Origin: Bacilli bacterium
Lineage (GTDB): Bacteria; Bacillota_I; Bacilli_A; RF39; UBA660
DNA length: 41,683 bases
Reading direction: 5' to 3'
Assembly: GCA_017512495.1 (NCBI GenBank)
Contig: JAFWGF010000047.1
Coordinates: forward strand, 1 to 41,683
In this document: in pieces, positions 1 through 8,453 of the stretch
How positions within the stretch are numbered: position 1 is the first letter of the stretch
Layout of the letters: each line of letters starts with the position of its first letter
Made by a program: the position numbers and the translations under genes
Notes under the pieces: model-generated
Seen by the model: only the letters and a program-made list of their open reading frames with translations
Database searches by the model: none
Told to the model about the DNA's origin: nothing

Positions 1-425
1 ACTCATGTTTGTCACCTGAGAAGTATTCCATCCACTTAAACCTCCTATATTCCATGTTGTGGCACTATTTCCTGCATTGTTAAACATAGAGTTCATATTT
101 GTTACCTTTGACGTATCCCAACCACTTAAATTCAAATCGAATGTCGTGGAATTATATCCTACATATGAAAACATATTACTCATAATTGTTACTTGGGAGG
201 TGTTCCATTCACTTAAATTCAAATTGAAGGTTGTAGAATTATATCCAGCAGAGTAAAACATACCTTTCATATTTGCAACTTTAGATGTATCCCAACCACT
301 TAAACCTCCTATATTCCATGTTGTTGCGTTACGTCCTGTACTATTAAACATATCACTCATGTCAGTTACTTGCGAAGTATTAATATTTTGTAAACCAGCA
401 GTAAACGATGTTGCATTATAACCAA
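1..425 (-). repeat. Tandem DUF285 coding repeats (87-90 bp)
   Basis: About five head-to-tail units of 87-90 bp encoding W(D/N)TS(K/Q)VTNM repeats, alternating between a TTWNIGGLSGW form and a TTFNLNLSGW form. The array is cut by the window edge. The alternation suggests duplication of a two-repeat block. Confidence 0.85.
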
Positions 426-831
426 CCCCCGTAAACCAATAGGCTGTTGATGCAGGGCTTATTTCTTTTTCTACAGTTACTGTTGTCACATTATAGCTTT
501 TGTTACTGATAGAAGAATAAGCAGATGTTGCTGTCCACGGTACTCGAGAACTACTACTAAAAATAGTATCAGCAGTAAAATTTCCCTGTTCTATTCCATT
601 TACTTCTTCACTCGATAAAACTAAAGTTTCATTTGTGCTATCATTATCATTATCTTGTAGAGCCCAATATATTTTTTCTTTATATTTAGATACATTAAGT
701 GTTCCATTTATTCCTAGATTGGTAGTAAATGCTGCATAACCAGCACTTAAAAACACTACTAAAAGAATGATTAATGATGTAATCATTCTTTTTCTTAAAC
801 GTATATTAGATGAGAATTTTCTATTAAACAT
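1..831 (-). CDS. DUF285-repeat surface protein, 5' part only
   Basis: The first 277 codons of a gene that continues past the left edge of the window with no stop. ATG at 831 follows an AGGTGATG ribosome site. Residues 1-17 are basic, then a hydrophobic segment at about 18-33 ends in GYAAFTTNLGINGTL, a signal/anchor style common in Firmicutes envelope proteins. After a spacer of about 100 residues there are at least five copies of a 29-30 residue repeat with the core LSGWDTSKVTNMSNMF, the hallmark of the DUF285 (PF03382) BspA-like family of Mollicutes and gut Firmicutes. Known members are surface-exposed, often lipoproteins or adhesin-like; the ligand here is unknown. The repeats are nearly identical at DNA level, so copy number may vary. 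The family call is firm, the function is not. Confidence 0.85.
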   Translation of the reverse strand, partial: MFNRKFSSNIRLRKRMITSLIILLVVFLSAGYAAFTTNLGINGTLNVSKYKEKIYWALQDNDNDSTNETLVLSSEEVNGIEQGNFTADTIFSSSSRVPWTATSAYSSISNKSYNVTTVTVEKEISPASTAYWFTGVGYNATSFTAGLQNINTSQVTDMSDMFNSTGRNATTWNIGGLSGWDTSKVANMKGMFYSAGYNSTTFNLNLSEWNTSQVTIMSNMFSYVGYNSTTFDLNLSGWDTSKVTNMNSMFNNAGNSATTWNIGGLSGWNTSQVTNMS

Positions 832-868
832 ATCATCACCTATTATTATTAAGTATATAATAAATTCA

Positions 869-896
869 CAAAAAAAGAAAGTATTACTACCTTCTT
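869..896 (-). terminator. Rho-independent terminator after DUF362 gene
   Basis: On the minus strand AAGAAGGTA and TACTTTCTT form a 9-bp stem (one G-T pair) around a GTAA loop, followed by a run of seven T. It lies 6 bp past the stop of the DUF362 gene and before the promoter region of the DUF285 gene. Confidence 0.75.
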
Positions 897-901
897 CTTA
901 T

Positions 902-1780
902 TTATACTTCTATAAGTTCATAATCTCTTGAACCTACTCCTAATTCTTCAGCTTTTTCTATTGTATGAATACCATGACGTGAGTTAACCCTTTCCATAAA
1001 ATGAGCCTTCCCTGGATCATTACTATTTTCTACAATATCAATACAAGCTTGATCAATAGCAACTGGGTCTAACGAAATTAATACTCCCATATCTTGCATA
1101 CATGGATCTTCAGCAACTGCACAACAGTCACAATCAACACTCATATTAGCCATTACATTTATAAAAACCATGTTACCTTTGAAATAATCTACTACTGCTG
1201 ATGCAGCTTCTGCCATACTCTCTAAGAAATGATCTTGTTCTGGTAGTTTATTCCATACTGTATATTGATCTTTATTAGTTCCAGCTGAATGAATCCAACT
1301 TTTTCCTTCACTAGAAGCAAAACCAATTGATAATTGTTTTAAAGCTCCACCATATCCACCCATAGGATGACCTTTAAAGTGTGATAATACTAGTACTGAA
1401 TCATAGTTTTCTATATTTTTTCCAACATAATCTTCATGTAAATGAGTACCATTTTTAATAGGTAAAACTTTATCAGGCCCTTCTGCATCCATTAGGTCAA
1501 AATCAAACATTTTACTCCATCCATGATTCTCAATAGTCTTTAAATGTTTTTCAGTAGTATTTCTTTCTCCATCATATGCTGTATTACATTCTACAACTGT
1601 TCCTTTAACATATTCAATCATAGGTTTCATAAATTCTGGTTTTAAATAATTTTGATTTCCTTCTTCACCTGAATGAACTTTTACTGCTACTTTACCTGTA
1701 AGTTCTTTTCCTAATAATTTATACATCTCTACTAATTTTTCAGGTGATACATCTTTACAAAAATATACTTTAGATTTCAT
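902..1780 (-). CDS. DUF362 domain protein (292 aa)
   Basis: Nearly the whole protein matches the DUF362 family (PF04015), whose biochemical role is not established. Recognisable blocks are KVAVKVHSGE near residue 30, HFKGHPMGGYGGALKQLSIG in the middle, and a cysteine cluster CDCCAVAEDPCMQDMG near residue 220, followed by ISLDPVAIDQACIDIV. The Cys cluster may bind metal or an Fe-S cluster; that is inference. No ferredoxin CxxCxxC domain is fused, unlike some longer members. An in-frame ATG exists upstream at 1816, but the ATG at 1780 has a perfect AGGAGG site 6 bases ahead and an extended -10 just upstream, so it is chosen. Monocistronic: own promoter and terminator. Confidence 0.88.
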   Translation of the reverse strand: MKSKVYFCKDVSPEKLVEMYKLLGKELTGKVAVKVHSGEEGNQNYLKPEFMKPMIEYVKGTVVECNTAYDGERNTTEKHLKTIENHGWSKMFDFDLMDAEGPDKVLPIKNGTHLHEDYVGKNIENYDSVLVLSHFKGHPMGGYGGALKQLSIGFASSEGKSWIHSAGTNKDQYTVWNKLPEQDHFLESMAEAASAVVDYFKGNMVFINVMANMSVDCDCCAVAEDPCMQDMGVLISLDPVAIDQACIDIVENSNDPGKAHFMERVNSRHGIHTIEKAEELGVGSRDYELIEV

Positions 1781-1798
1781 ATTATTCCTCCTACCTAT

Positions 1799-1807
1799 AT
1801 TATAACA
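1799..1807 (-). promoter_or_regulatory. Extended -10 promoter for DUF362 gene
   Basis: TGTTATAAT on the minus strand, a full TGn extended -10, about 20 bases upstream of the ATG at 1780. It lies immediately downstream of the hairpin that ends the PAP2 gene. No good -35 is visible. Confidence 0.65.
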
Positions 1808-1816
1808 AAATAACAA

Positions 1817-1835
1817 AGAGAATACTAGATTCTCT
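1817..1835 (-). terminator. Hairpin at end of PAP2 gene (weak terminator)
   Basis: AGAGAAT and ATTCTCT form a 7-bp stem with a 5-base loop that overlaps the last codons and stop of the PAP2 gene. The following tract (TTTGTTATTTTG) is broken, so termination may be partial. Confidence 0.55.
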
Positions 1836-2487
1836 TTTTATCATGTTCCCAATAATTAATTGCGGTTAAGTAGATAAATACTAGAGTTGTAGAAATAATA
1901 ATACCTCCTAGGATATCACTAAACCAATGTACACCTGATACTAATCTACCTAATACTAATATAATCATTAATGCAATATTACAAGCATTAAATATTTTTA
2001 AAAATCTTTTGTTTTTTATGTAGAATTTTCCTACATATATTGCAGTAGAACATATACAAATAGCTAACATAGTATGGGAAGATGGATAAGATGCTTCTAA
2101 TACTCCATCCTGTAAAAAAGGACGGTAATTAATAATTACTTTTTCAAAGAATATATATACTAATCCTAATAGTACATAAAATACACCTAATAAAAGAATT
2201 CTTTTATCTACTTGAAGTAAACTTCTTCTATCATATAATTGCTTTAAACCAATTAATCCAAAGTATGCAACTAATAGAAAAGGTAATATTCCTAGATACT
2301 TAGTAATTGTATACCATATTTTATTATAACCAATTAAATCTCTAAAATAACTATTCATACCAGCAAAACCAACTTTACTTTGTTCAGGACCAATAGCAGC
2401 AACATCCATATATTTTACTAAAATTGTGTAAATAATTGATATTAATATACAAATAATTGTTATTTTTAATAAGTCATTTCTTTTCAT
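1825..2487 (-). CDS. PAP2-family membrane phosphatase (220 aa)
   Basis: Integral membrane phosphatase of the PAP2/phosphatidic acid phosphatase type 2 superfamily (PF01569), which dephosphorylates lipid phosphates such as phosphatidate or undecaprenyl pyrophosphate at the membrane. About six TM helices. The three signature blocks are present: KVIINYRP (K and RP, with spacing one residue shorter than the textbook KX6RP), YPSSHTML (PSSH with the general-acid His), and GRLVSGVHWFSDILGG (R, the nucleophile His and the relay Asp). ATG at 2487 has a good GAGGTGAAT site. It is the last gene of a three-gene unit with guaD and a small unknown gene (17-base gap to guaD). The substrate cannot be told from sequence. 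Confidence 0.88.
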   Translation of the reverse strand: MKRNDLLKITIICILISIIYTILVKYMDVAAIGPEQSKVGFAGMNSYFRDLIGYNKIWYTITKYLGILPFLLVAYFGLIGLKQLYDRRSLLQVDKRILLLGVFYVLLGLVYIFFEKVIINYRPFLQDGVLEASYPSSHTMLAICICSTAIYVGKFYIKNKRFLKIFNACNIALMIILVLGRLVSGVHWFSDILGGIIISTTLVFIYLTAINYWEHDKKRI

Positions 2488-2504
2488 AATTCACCTCATA
2501 TTTA

Positions 2505-2972
2505 CTAATATATTTGATGACTACTGTCTTTTGAATATTCTTCAAATACTTTAATAGTTTCATCATGATCAATTTTATTTAATTCTAAAGTATCTCTATT
2601 ATTATCTATATTTTTTATAAATTCATAAATAAAGTCATCTCTAAAACCAATATTTTCTGCATCTTCTTTAGTATTACCATAATATACAGTCTTAATATTA
2701 GCCCAAATAATAGCACTTAAACACATTGGACATGGATAACAACTAGTATATAGTTCACAATCACTTAAGTCATAACTATTTAAATAATTACAAGCATCTC
2801 TAATAGCCATTATTTCTGCATGAGCAGTTGGATCATTATTACTTAACACATGATTAGACCCTTTACCAATAATCTCACCATTTTTAACTACACAAGCTCC
2901 AAATGGTCCTCCTACTTTTGTATTTAAATTATCTTTAGCTAAATTATTAGCTATTTCCATATATTTATTCAT
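2505..2972 (-). CDS. guaD: Guanine deaminase (GuaD-like)
   Basis: Cytosolic zinc deaminase, predicted to convert guanine to xanthine in purine salvage. At 155 residues it equals the usual bacterial GuaD length. The zinc site is complete: PTAHAEIMAIR (HAE with catalytic Glu) near residue 50 and TSCYPCPMC (PCxxC) near residue 80. GGPFGACVV and the C-terminal GFRDDFIYEFI are typical of the GuaD branch rather than TadA or cytidine deaminases; TadA would carry a different C-terminal helix and tRNA-binding residues. It lies 7 bases after the 127-aa gene and shares its promoter. A related nucleobase or tRNA deaminase remains possible. Confidence 0.85.
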   Translation of the reverse strand: MNKYMEIANNLAKDNLNTKVGGPFGACVVKNGEIIGKGSNHVLSNNDPTAHAEIMAIRDACNYLNSYDLSDCELYTSCYPCPMCLSAIIWANIKTVYYGNTKEDAENIGFRDDFIYEFIKNIDNNRDTLELNKIDHDETIKVFEEYSKDSSHQIY

Positions 2973-2979
2973 ATTAATC

Positions 2980-3363
2980 TCACTCTCTATGATATTTCTC
3001 TTTTAATTTTTTTATTTGACTTAAGTACCATTCTTTATTTTTATCTAATTCTTTTGATTCTTCTCTTTTATCCTCAATATCATGATATTTTTCTCTTATT
3101 TTAAGTTCATTCTCATACATCTTTAATGATAATTCATTACCTTCTCTTTCGTATAAATTACCTTCATATATTGATATAGCTATATCAAATAATCTTCCAC
3201 TAGTTAATTCCTTTGGATTATTCTTTCTAACTTCCTGTAAATATTCTTTATAATCTATTTTATGTCTTTTTAAATACATTAATACTTTAATAATCGTCTT
3301 ACGTTTTACATTTAATTCTAGTAAAGATTCTTCAAACAGTTTTTGATCATCACTTAGTTTCAT
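2980..3363 (-). CDS. Unknown small charged helical protein (127 aa)
   Basis: Not recognised. It is rich in Lys, Glu and Leu and looks almost all-helical. The N-terminal half (KRKTIIKVLMYLKRHKIDY) could form a small helical bundle; the C-terminal 50 residues are highly charged and probably coiled coil. No signal peptide or TM segment, so cytosolic. ATG at 3363 has GGTGAG seven bases upstream and an extended -10 at 3380-3388. First gene of the unit with guaD and the PAP2 gene. Confidence 0.7.
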   Translation of the reverse strand: MKLSDDQKLFEESLLELNVKRKTIIKVLMYLKRHKIDYKEYLQEVRKNNPKELTSGRLFDIAISIYEGNLYEREGNELSLKMYENELKIREKYHDIEDKREESKELDKNKEWYLSQIKKLKEKYHRE

Positions 3364-3379
3364 CTATCTCACCATATTT

Positions 3380-3388
3380 ATTATAACA
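3380..3388 (-). promoter_or_regulatory. Extended -10 promoter for the guaD/PAP2 unit
   Basis: TGTTATAAT on the minus strand, fused to the T-tract of the VanY terminator directly upstream. It drives the 127-aa gene, guaD and the PAP2 gene. Confidence 0.7.
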
Positions 3389-3389
3389 T

Positions 3390-3414
3390 AAAAAACGGAA
3401 ATATTACTTCCGTT
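3390..3414 (-). terminator. Terminator after VanY gene
   Basis: AACGGAA and TTCCGTT form a 7-bp stem with a 7-base loop, followed by a T-run, 13 bases past the VanY stop codon. Confidence 0.85.
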
Positions 3415-3426
3415 CTTATTTCTTTT

Positions 3427-4452
3427 TTAAAAAGATGTTCCAAAGTTATCGATATAATAGTTTTTCTTTTTCTTATCATATCTTAAAACACCTACACCAG
3501 AGTAGTTTTTAATCCATCCAGTATCACTATCATATACTCCAGCAGTAGCAGCAATATCATTTACAAGTTCTTCTTTTGCTGGTTTTAAGTCATATTCTAT
3601 TGTAAATGCTATATCCTTTTCACCGAATTTAATATTTTTTAGTGTTGGATCTTTTTTTTCTTCTTCAACAGTATATACTTTTGTCACATTATATCTTGAA
3701 TCTGTTATCTTATCACCATAACTCTCTTCTAAATAGCTTTTCATATATTTCATAATTTGATATTTAGCAGCTGATTCAGTACCTTTAACATCTTTAATTG
3801 AATCTAAATACTCTTCAAATGTAATATCTTTTTTCATAATTTCTTTAGCTATTTCTACATTATCTATATATCTTAAATGCCATGGTTCATATGCATATCC
3901 AGTAATTTCATCTCTACCTTCTAAATATCTTAAAATAAAACCATAATCAGCTAGTTTTTTATGAATTTTTGCAAATGTTTCTCTATCAGCAATCATATCA
4001 TCATTGTCATAGACTAATTTTCCATCTTTCTTTAGGCAAATATCAATCGCAAGACCAGTATGATGTTCTGAATATCCTGGTACTGCTACATATTTTTTAA
4101 CATATTCAATACCTTTTTCTGGATCTTTAGACCACTCATCCCATAAATTCTGTTGTTCTTCTACTGAACGATAAGCACTATCTAATTCGATAGTAACTCC
4201 TTCTTCTTTTAAAGCTTCTTTTAATTCTTTATATTTTTCATAAGCTTTTTCCTCTACTTGTATGTCTTCTTTCCAGGCATTTTTAGTAGTTACTAGTCTT
4301 ACATTTGGTTCCCAATCATTTGGTAATTTTGAATATTTATTTACAAGTACTAAATAATCATATTTTGTGTTTAAACTTAGAGTTTCACAACCGGCAATGA
4401 AAAGCAACGTTACAAATAATACAATAATTAATAATAAACCTTTTTTATTCAT
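3427..4452 (-). CDS. VanY-type D-alanyl-D-alanine carboxypeptidase lipoprotein
   Basis: Predicted membrane-anchored peptidase trimming the terminal D-Ala of peptidoglycan stem peptides. A lipoprotein signal at residues 1-22 ends in LFIAGC (lipid-bearing Cys). The VanY/LAS domain (PF02557) spans about residues 75-210, with LDSAYRS, the zinc motif SEHHTGLAID (HxxxxxxD) and EPWHLRYI (second zinc His). About 130 C-terminal residues form an additional alpha/beta domain I do not recognise. ATG at 4452 has AAAGGAGAA, and the promoter is at 4473-4481. Its presence argues that this organism makes or remodels peptidoglycan, unlike true Mollicutes. All catalytic residues are present. Confidence 0.9.
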   Translation of the reverse strand: MNKKGLLLIIVLFVTLLFIAGCETLSLNTKYDYLVLVNKYSKLPNDWEPNVRLVTTKNAWKEDIQVEEKAYEKYKELKEALKEEGVTIELDSAYRSVEEQQNLWDEWSKDPEKGIEYVKKYVAVPGYSEHHTGLAIDICLKKDGKLVYDNDDMIADRETFAKIHKKLADYGFILRYLEGRDEITGYAYEPWHLRYIDNVEIAKEIMKKDITFEEYLDSIKDVKGTESAAKYQIMKYMKSYLEESYGDKITDSRYNVTKVYTVEEEKKDPTLKNIKFGEKDIAFTIEYDLKPAKEELVNDIAATAGVYDSDTGWIKNYSGVGVLRYDKKKKNYYIDNFGTSF

Positions 4453-4472
4453 ATATTCTCCTTTCTAAAAAA

Positions 4473-4481
4473 ATTATAACA
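4473..4481 (-). promoter_or_regulatory. Extended -10 promoter for VanY gene
   Basis: TGTTATAAT on the minus strand, about 20 bases before the VanY start and about 30 bases after the preceding terminator. Confidence 0.65.
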
Positions 4482-4509
4482 TAATTTTTTTCTAATATGA
4501 TACATAACT

Positions 4510-4540
4510 AAAAAAAAGAAAGTTAAATACTTAACTTTCT
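4510..4540 (-). terminator. Terminator after 536-aa surface gene
   Basis: AGAAAGTTAA and TTAACTTTCT form a perfect 10-bp stem around a 4-base loop, then T7 or more. It begins right at the stop codon. Confidence 0.88.
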
Positions 4541-6150
4541 TACGCTTGAGTAGTTTGTTTTTTACCTTTAACTAAGATAACTATTAGTAACAACATTGAT
4601 AGAACACCACAAGCTGTTGCAAGTATATATAGCATTGGTAATTGTGCGCTTTGTTGTATTTGCCCATTTAATGCTAACATATCTAGATTATCTGAAACCA
4701 CATCAGACTTAACCTCTTTAGAAGAAATGATGTATTTTGAATTATGATTAATATAGAACTCATAGAATCCATTATTCTTTTGTATTTCCATTGCTACTTT
4801 CATTAATTGATCACTATCTTCTTTATAATAATATACATATGCTTTATCTGGATTCTTTAAGTATTCATCAATACTATTACTATCTATCTTAATTAATACT
4901 TTTCCTGGTAATTCCCCATTATTAGAGAACTTTAACATTGCAGATGGACTAGTAACATTTGTTTTTAAGAAATTATCATAGTATTCATTACTATTTTCTA
5001 ATTTTGATACTAAAGTACTTACATCAATTGTTTTAGGATTTTTAATATCAGTTCCACTAAATACCCATTCACTTGCATCATAATCAATAATTAAAGTACG
5101 TTTAGTTCCTTTTATATTTTTAAATACTTCTTCTCTAATTAATGGCATTTTATTAGCATCAATAGTAATAATTGCATCATCATCTAATTTAGTTAAGTCA
5201 TTTTTAATACTATCATATAACTCATTAGCAAATACGTATTTAGAAGTATCAAACTCTTTTTCTGCTACAGTAAATTTTGTCTCGTAAGAGAAAGTCTTTG
5301 TAGGTGTATTTTTATATCTCTCTGATGTTCCATCAGTAAATGTTAAATATGCATAATCCAAATTATATTCTCCTGGAGTAGCTGTTGATGGAATAATAAT
5401 ATATGGTGATCCAACAAGTGATTTAACATACATATTTACAACGTTACCATCATCTTTATTAGTAAATGATAACATCATTGTTTTTAAGTCTCTACGTACC
5501 ATGTTTATTTCGTCATTTTTATCAACTCTACTTATTCTACATTCAATTCTGTCACCTATAGATACACTTTTTTGTTGTTTTTCAAATGACATTACATATT
5601 CATAGAATGGTGATTCTACAACTTGTGCTGGCGTTATTGTAAATGTTTTTCCTTGAATTAATTTTGAGTTTTTACAATCAAATTCTCCATCACAATTTTC
5701 TGCATCAATAAAATGATACACTCTGTCATTTCCATTAATTATTGCAGCAGTTAATCCTGTAACTGTATATGTTCCTGGTGTTGCAGTGTTTTCACCATCT
5801 GCAGTTTGTGCGTTTTCTCCTAGATTAGGCCCATCAAAAGATGAATAAAAAATTTCTCCAGTAGACTTATCCTTTGCCCATAAAGCATAATATTCAATAC
5901 CTAATGATTCATCTGTTGTTGCATCTACATCAATTTTTAGTTTTTCTCCTTCTTTTATTGTTGGAGTAGTAATTTCAAATTTCTTTAATTCTGCTACCCC
6001 TCCAGATGTACGATATTGTACTAAACCTGTTGCATCCTTCTTCATGTCTCTTAAATCCATTAGTATTGTTCCTACTGAAAATAGTACTAACATTACCATT
6101 GTCAAAATAAAAGATGTTATTCTTAATTTTTTTATAGTTTTTTCTTTCAT
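4540..6150 (-). CDS. Two-span Ig-like surface protein (536 aa)
   Basis: Extracellular protein held by an N-terminal hydrophobic segment (about residues 10-30) and a C-terminal TM helix (about 505-527) with a short KGKKQ cytoplasmic tail. Between them are beta-rich modules: two with TPGTYTV or TPGEYNL turns, typical of Ig-like/bacterial surface domains (about 50-175 and 185-295), then a mixed module around 300-470 with TLIIDYDASEWVFSGTDI, a W-x-F-x-G-x-D-I pattern seen in Firmicutes wall proteins. CDGEFDC may form a disulfide. ATG at 6150 has AGGAGG. A weak TTGATA/TATAAG promoter may lie in 6155-6200. Function unknown; envelope location is well supported. Confidence 0.8.
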   Translation of the reverse strand: MKEKTIKKLRITSFILTMVMLVLFSVGTILMDLRDMKKDATGLVQYRTSGGVAELKKFEITTPTIKEGEKLKIDVDATTDESLGIEYYALWAKDKSTGEIFYSSFDGPNLGENAQTADGENTATPGTYTVTGLTAAIINGNDRVYHFIDAENCDGEFDCKNSKLIQGKTFTITPAQVVESPFYEYVMSFEKQQKSVSIGDRIECRISRVDKNDEINMVRRDLKTMMLSFTNKDDGNVVNMYVKSLVGSPYIIIPSTATPGEYNLDYAYLTFTDGTSERYKNTPTKTFSYETKFTVAEKEFDTSKYVFANELYDSIKNDLTKLDDDAIITIDANKMPLIREEVFKNIKGTKRTLIIDYDASEWVFSGTDIKNPKTIDVSTLVSKLENSNEYYDNFLKTNVTSPSAMLKFSNNGELPGKVLIKIDSNSIDEYLKNPDKAYVYYYKEDSDQLMKVAMEIQKNNGFYEFYINHNSKYIISSKEVKSDVVSDNLDMLALNGQIQQSAQLPMLYILATACGVLSMLLLIVILVKGKKQTTQA

Positions 6151-6237
6151 ATATATCCTCCTATTTTTTATCTTATATCTTTTATGTTTTTATATCAATG
6201 CTTTTGTGCTTTATTTATATTTGTTTACGTAAATATA

Positions 6238-7695
6238 CTATAATTCATCAACAAATTCACTTTCACAAGTAATATTAATCTTTAAATCTTTTAAAGCTCT
6301 TTTATCTGCACCAGTAACTATATAGGTAGCATGAGCTTCACAACCTTTTAATTTCGAAAGACTAGATATTGCTTTAGCTGCTAGAGGATTTGTAACTGAA
6401 CAAATACTTAAAGCTATAAGTACTTCATTTAAATTAAGTCTATCACCAGTTCTCATATGTTTCTTTAACTCTAAAATTGGTTCTAAGATACTTGGACTAA
6501 GTAAATAAATATCGTCTGGTATTTTACTTAAATACTTAATAGCATTTAAAACTACTGTTCCAGCAGGAGTAAGTAATTCAGTTTGTTTGCCAGTAATTAT
6601 TTTTCTATTTACTTTTATCGCAATTACTGGTAATCCTTTTTCTTTTTTCTTATCTAATGCTGGTTTTATTACATCTAAATACATTTCATCTATTTTTAGT
6701 TCATTCATTAATAACTTAATTTTTTTGTAAGTATCTTCATTACATAAACCCATTTTATAATTATTCATTTCATTATAATATCTTCTAACTATTTCTTTTT
6801 TACAAGCTTCTTCTACTACATCATTATCAGTAATACAGAAACCAATCATATTAACTCCCATGTCTGTAGGAGAATAGTAAATATCTTTATTTGAAACTCT
6901 ACTTAAAATACTCTTTAGAATAGGAAATGTTTCTATATCTCTGTTATAATTAACTGCTTGTTCTCCATATTTTTCTAAATGAAATGGATCAATCATATTT
7001 ACATCTTTTAAATCAGCGGTTGCTGCTTCATATGCTAAATTAACTGGATGCTTTAATGGAAGATTCCATACTGGAAAAGTTTCAAATTTAGCATATCCAG
7101 CATTAACACCTCTTTTATTTTCATGATAGATTTGTGAAAGACAAGTAGCTAACTTCCCAGATCCTGGTCCTGGAGCATTCACTAATATCAATGGTTTTGT
7201 AGTTTCTATATAAGGATTAGCCCCATAGCCTTCTTCACTAACAATCATATTTACATCAGTTGGATATCCTTTGGTTGCTGTATGAATATATGTTTTAATA
7301 CCATTTCTATTTAATTTATTAATAAATTTATCTACACTAACTTGATTTTTATAAAGAGTAATTACAACACTATTTACGGAAAAACCCATCTTTTTTGATT
7401 TGTTTATTAGTGACAGTGTTTCTTGATCATATGTAATTCCATATTCTCCTCGAGTCTTATTCTTTTCTATATCACCAGCATTTATACAAAAAATAATTTC
7501 TAAATCATTTTTAAGTTCTTTAAACATACTGATTTTTACATCATTCTTAAATCCTGGTAATATTCTAGCAGCGTGGGAATCATCGAATAATTTCCCTCCA
7601 ACTTCTAGATATAATTTATCAAACAATTTAAATCGCTCTTTAATTTTTTTACTTTGTATTTTTACATACTTATCATTATCGAAACCCTTTTTCAT
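6238..7695 (-). CDS. UPF0371 / DUF1846 family protein
   Basis: A full-length member (485 aa) of the DUF1846/UPF0371 family (PF08903), widespread in Firmicutes, cytosolic, of unclear biochemical role. Matching blocks are GFDNDKYVKIQ at the start, VGGKLFDDSHAARILPGF near residue 35, RGEYGITYD near 90, NAPGPGSGKLATCLSQIYH near 175, YSPTDMGVNMIGF near 275 and TPAGTVVLNAIKYLSKIPD near 390. The GPGSGK loop resembles a nucleotide-binding P-loop; that is a resemblance only. The in-frame start at 7713 is rejected because ATG 7695 has AGGAGG four bases ahead. Monocistronic; I see no strong terminator in the 87 bases before the next gene, only a TTTACGTAAA palindrome at 6224-6233. Confidence 0.92.
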   Translation of the reverse strand: MKKGFDNDKYVKIQSKKIKERFKLFDKLYLEVGGKLFDDSHAARILPGFKNDVKISMFKELKNDLEIIFCINAGDIEKNKTRGEYGITYDQETLSLINKSKKMGFSVNSVVITLYKNQVSVDKFINKLNRNGIKTYIHTATKGYPTDVNMIVSEEGYGANPYIETTKPLILVNAPGPGSGKLATCLSQIYHENKRGVNAGYAKFETFPVWNLPLKHPVNLAYEAATADLKDVNMIDPFHLEKYGEQAVNYNRDIETFPILKSILSRVSNKDIYYSPTDMGVNMIGFCITDNDVVEEACKKEIVRRYYNEMNNYKMGLCNEDTYKKIKLLMNELKIDEMYLDVIKPALDKKKEKGLPVIAIKVNRKIITGKQTELLTPAGTVVLNAIKYLSKIPDDIYLLSPSILEPILELKKHMRTGDRLNLNEVLIALSICSVTNPLAAKAISSLSKLKGCEAHATYIVTGADKRALKDLKINITCESEFVDEL

Positions 7696-7723
7696 AAATC
7701 CTCCTATCATCATTACAATAATA

Positions 7724-7732
7724 ATTATAGCA
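7724..7732 (-). promoter_or_regulatory. Extended -10 promoter for UPF0371 gene
   Basis: TGCTATAAT on the minus strand, directly after the T-tract of the ABC-operon terminator and about 29 bases before the chosen ATG. Confidence 0.7.
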
Positions 7733-7735
7733 CAA

Positions 7736-7757
7736 GAAAAACAGTCTAACGACTGTT
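7736..7757 (-). terminator. Terminator of the ABC transporter operon
   Basis: AACAGTC and GACTGTT form a perfect 7-bp stem around GTTA, followed by TTTTTC. It starts at the permease stop codon. Confidence 0.85.
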
Positions 7758-8452
7758 TATTTAATTTCTTTTCTTTTAAGAATTCTTGTTCCTATAAATA
7801 AGAATACTATGACATATAAGGAATAGAACAATATAGTCCAGTTCAAATTCCCCAATGTTGGATTAGCACTAAATTTATCTGAAATATTATCTAACCAATA
7901 TTTTGCTAAATCTATATTTAATTTTGTTTTAACTAAACTTAACAATAGTGGGAAAATATTTGGAACAAATAAACAAGCGATAATTGCAGAAGTATTTTTT
8001 TCTAATAAGAAAGCTAAAGTTACAAAGAATGCTGATTCAGCAAAAATTTTGAACATACTGTTTATAATGATATATAGCATATTACTTTCATAACCCATAC
8101 CATTCTTTATAAACAGCACGAAAGTTACAATGAAAACAATTAAATACATTGCGAACAAACCAATTAGTGAAACAATATATTTTGAAAAGAACAATTGTGC
8201 TTTTGTATATCCTCTAGCAATAATATTTTTAGTAGTTCCCTCATTATAATCATAACAGCAAAATATCGCGATAAAAATAGTACTTATTAGTCCTAATTCT
8301 CCTTTTATAAAACCAATAAATGAAACCATAACTGGATCTGTTTTGGCAAAGAACAAATTAGCTATAGGTGTTATCAATGTTAATGCCAAACATACATAGA
8401 ATAGTTTGTTACGAAGAAGATTTCTAATTTGTAATTTAATTAATCTATTCAT
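7757..8452 (-). CDS. ABC-2 type transporter permease (231 aa)
   Basis: Membrane subunit of an ABC exporter with six predicted TM helices. The N-terminal basic stretch MNRLIKLQIRNLLRNKLF, then a first TM ending near FFAKTDP, and the cytoplasmic motif GTTKNIIARGYTKAQLFFSKY are typical of the ABC-2/BcrB-NatB-like permeases that pair with a BcrA-type ATPase. The start is put at ATG 8452 (AGGTGG five bases ahead) rather than the GTG at 8461. It overlaps the ATPase stop by a few bases, implying translational coupling. The exported substrate (peptide antibiotic, ion or lipid) cannot be deduced. Confidence 0.85.
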   Translation of the reverse strand: MNRLIKLQIRNLLRNKLFYVCLALTLITPIANLFFAKTDPVMVSFIGFIKGELGLISTIFIAIFCCYDYNEGTTKNIIARGYTKAQLFFSKYIVSLIGLFAMYLIVFIVTFVLFIKNGMGYESNMLYIIINSMFKIFAESAFFVTLAFLLEKNTSAIIACLFVPNIFPLLLSLVKTKLNIDLAKYWLDNISDKFSANPTLGNLNWTILFYSLYVIVFLFIGTRILKRKEIK

Positions 8453-8453
8453 C

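Noticed and set aside
59..256. Plus-strand ORF within the DUF285 gene
   Set aside because: It is the antisense of the repeat region; the minus-strand frame is open throughout and shows the family motif.
1..425. CRISPR array
   Set aside because: The regular repeats are in frame, code for DUF285 motifs and have no unique spacers between short identical repeats.
6224..6233. Palindrome TTTACGTAAA as an operator or terminator
   Set aside because: It is only 10 bp in AT-rich DNA, without T-tract or clear link to a promoter.
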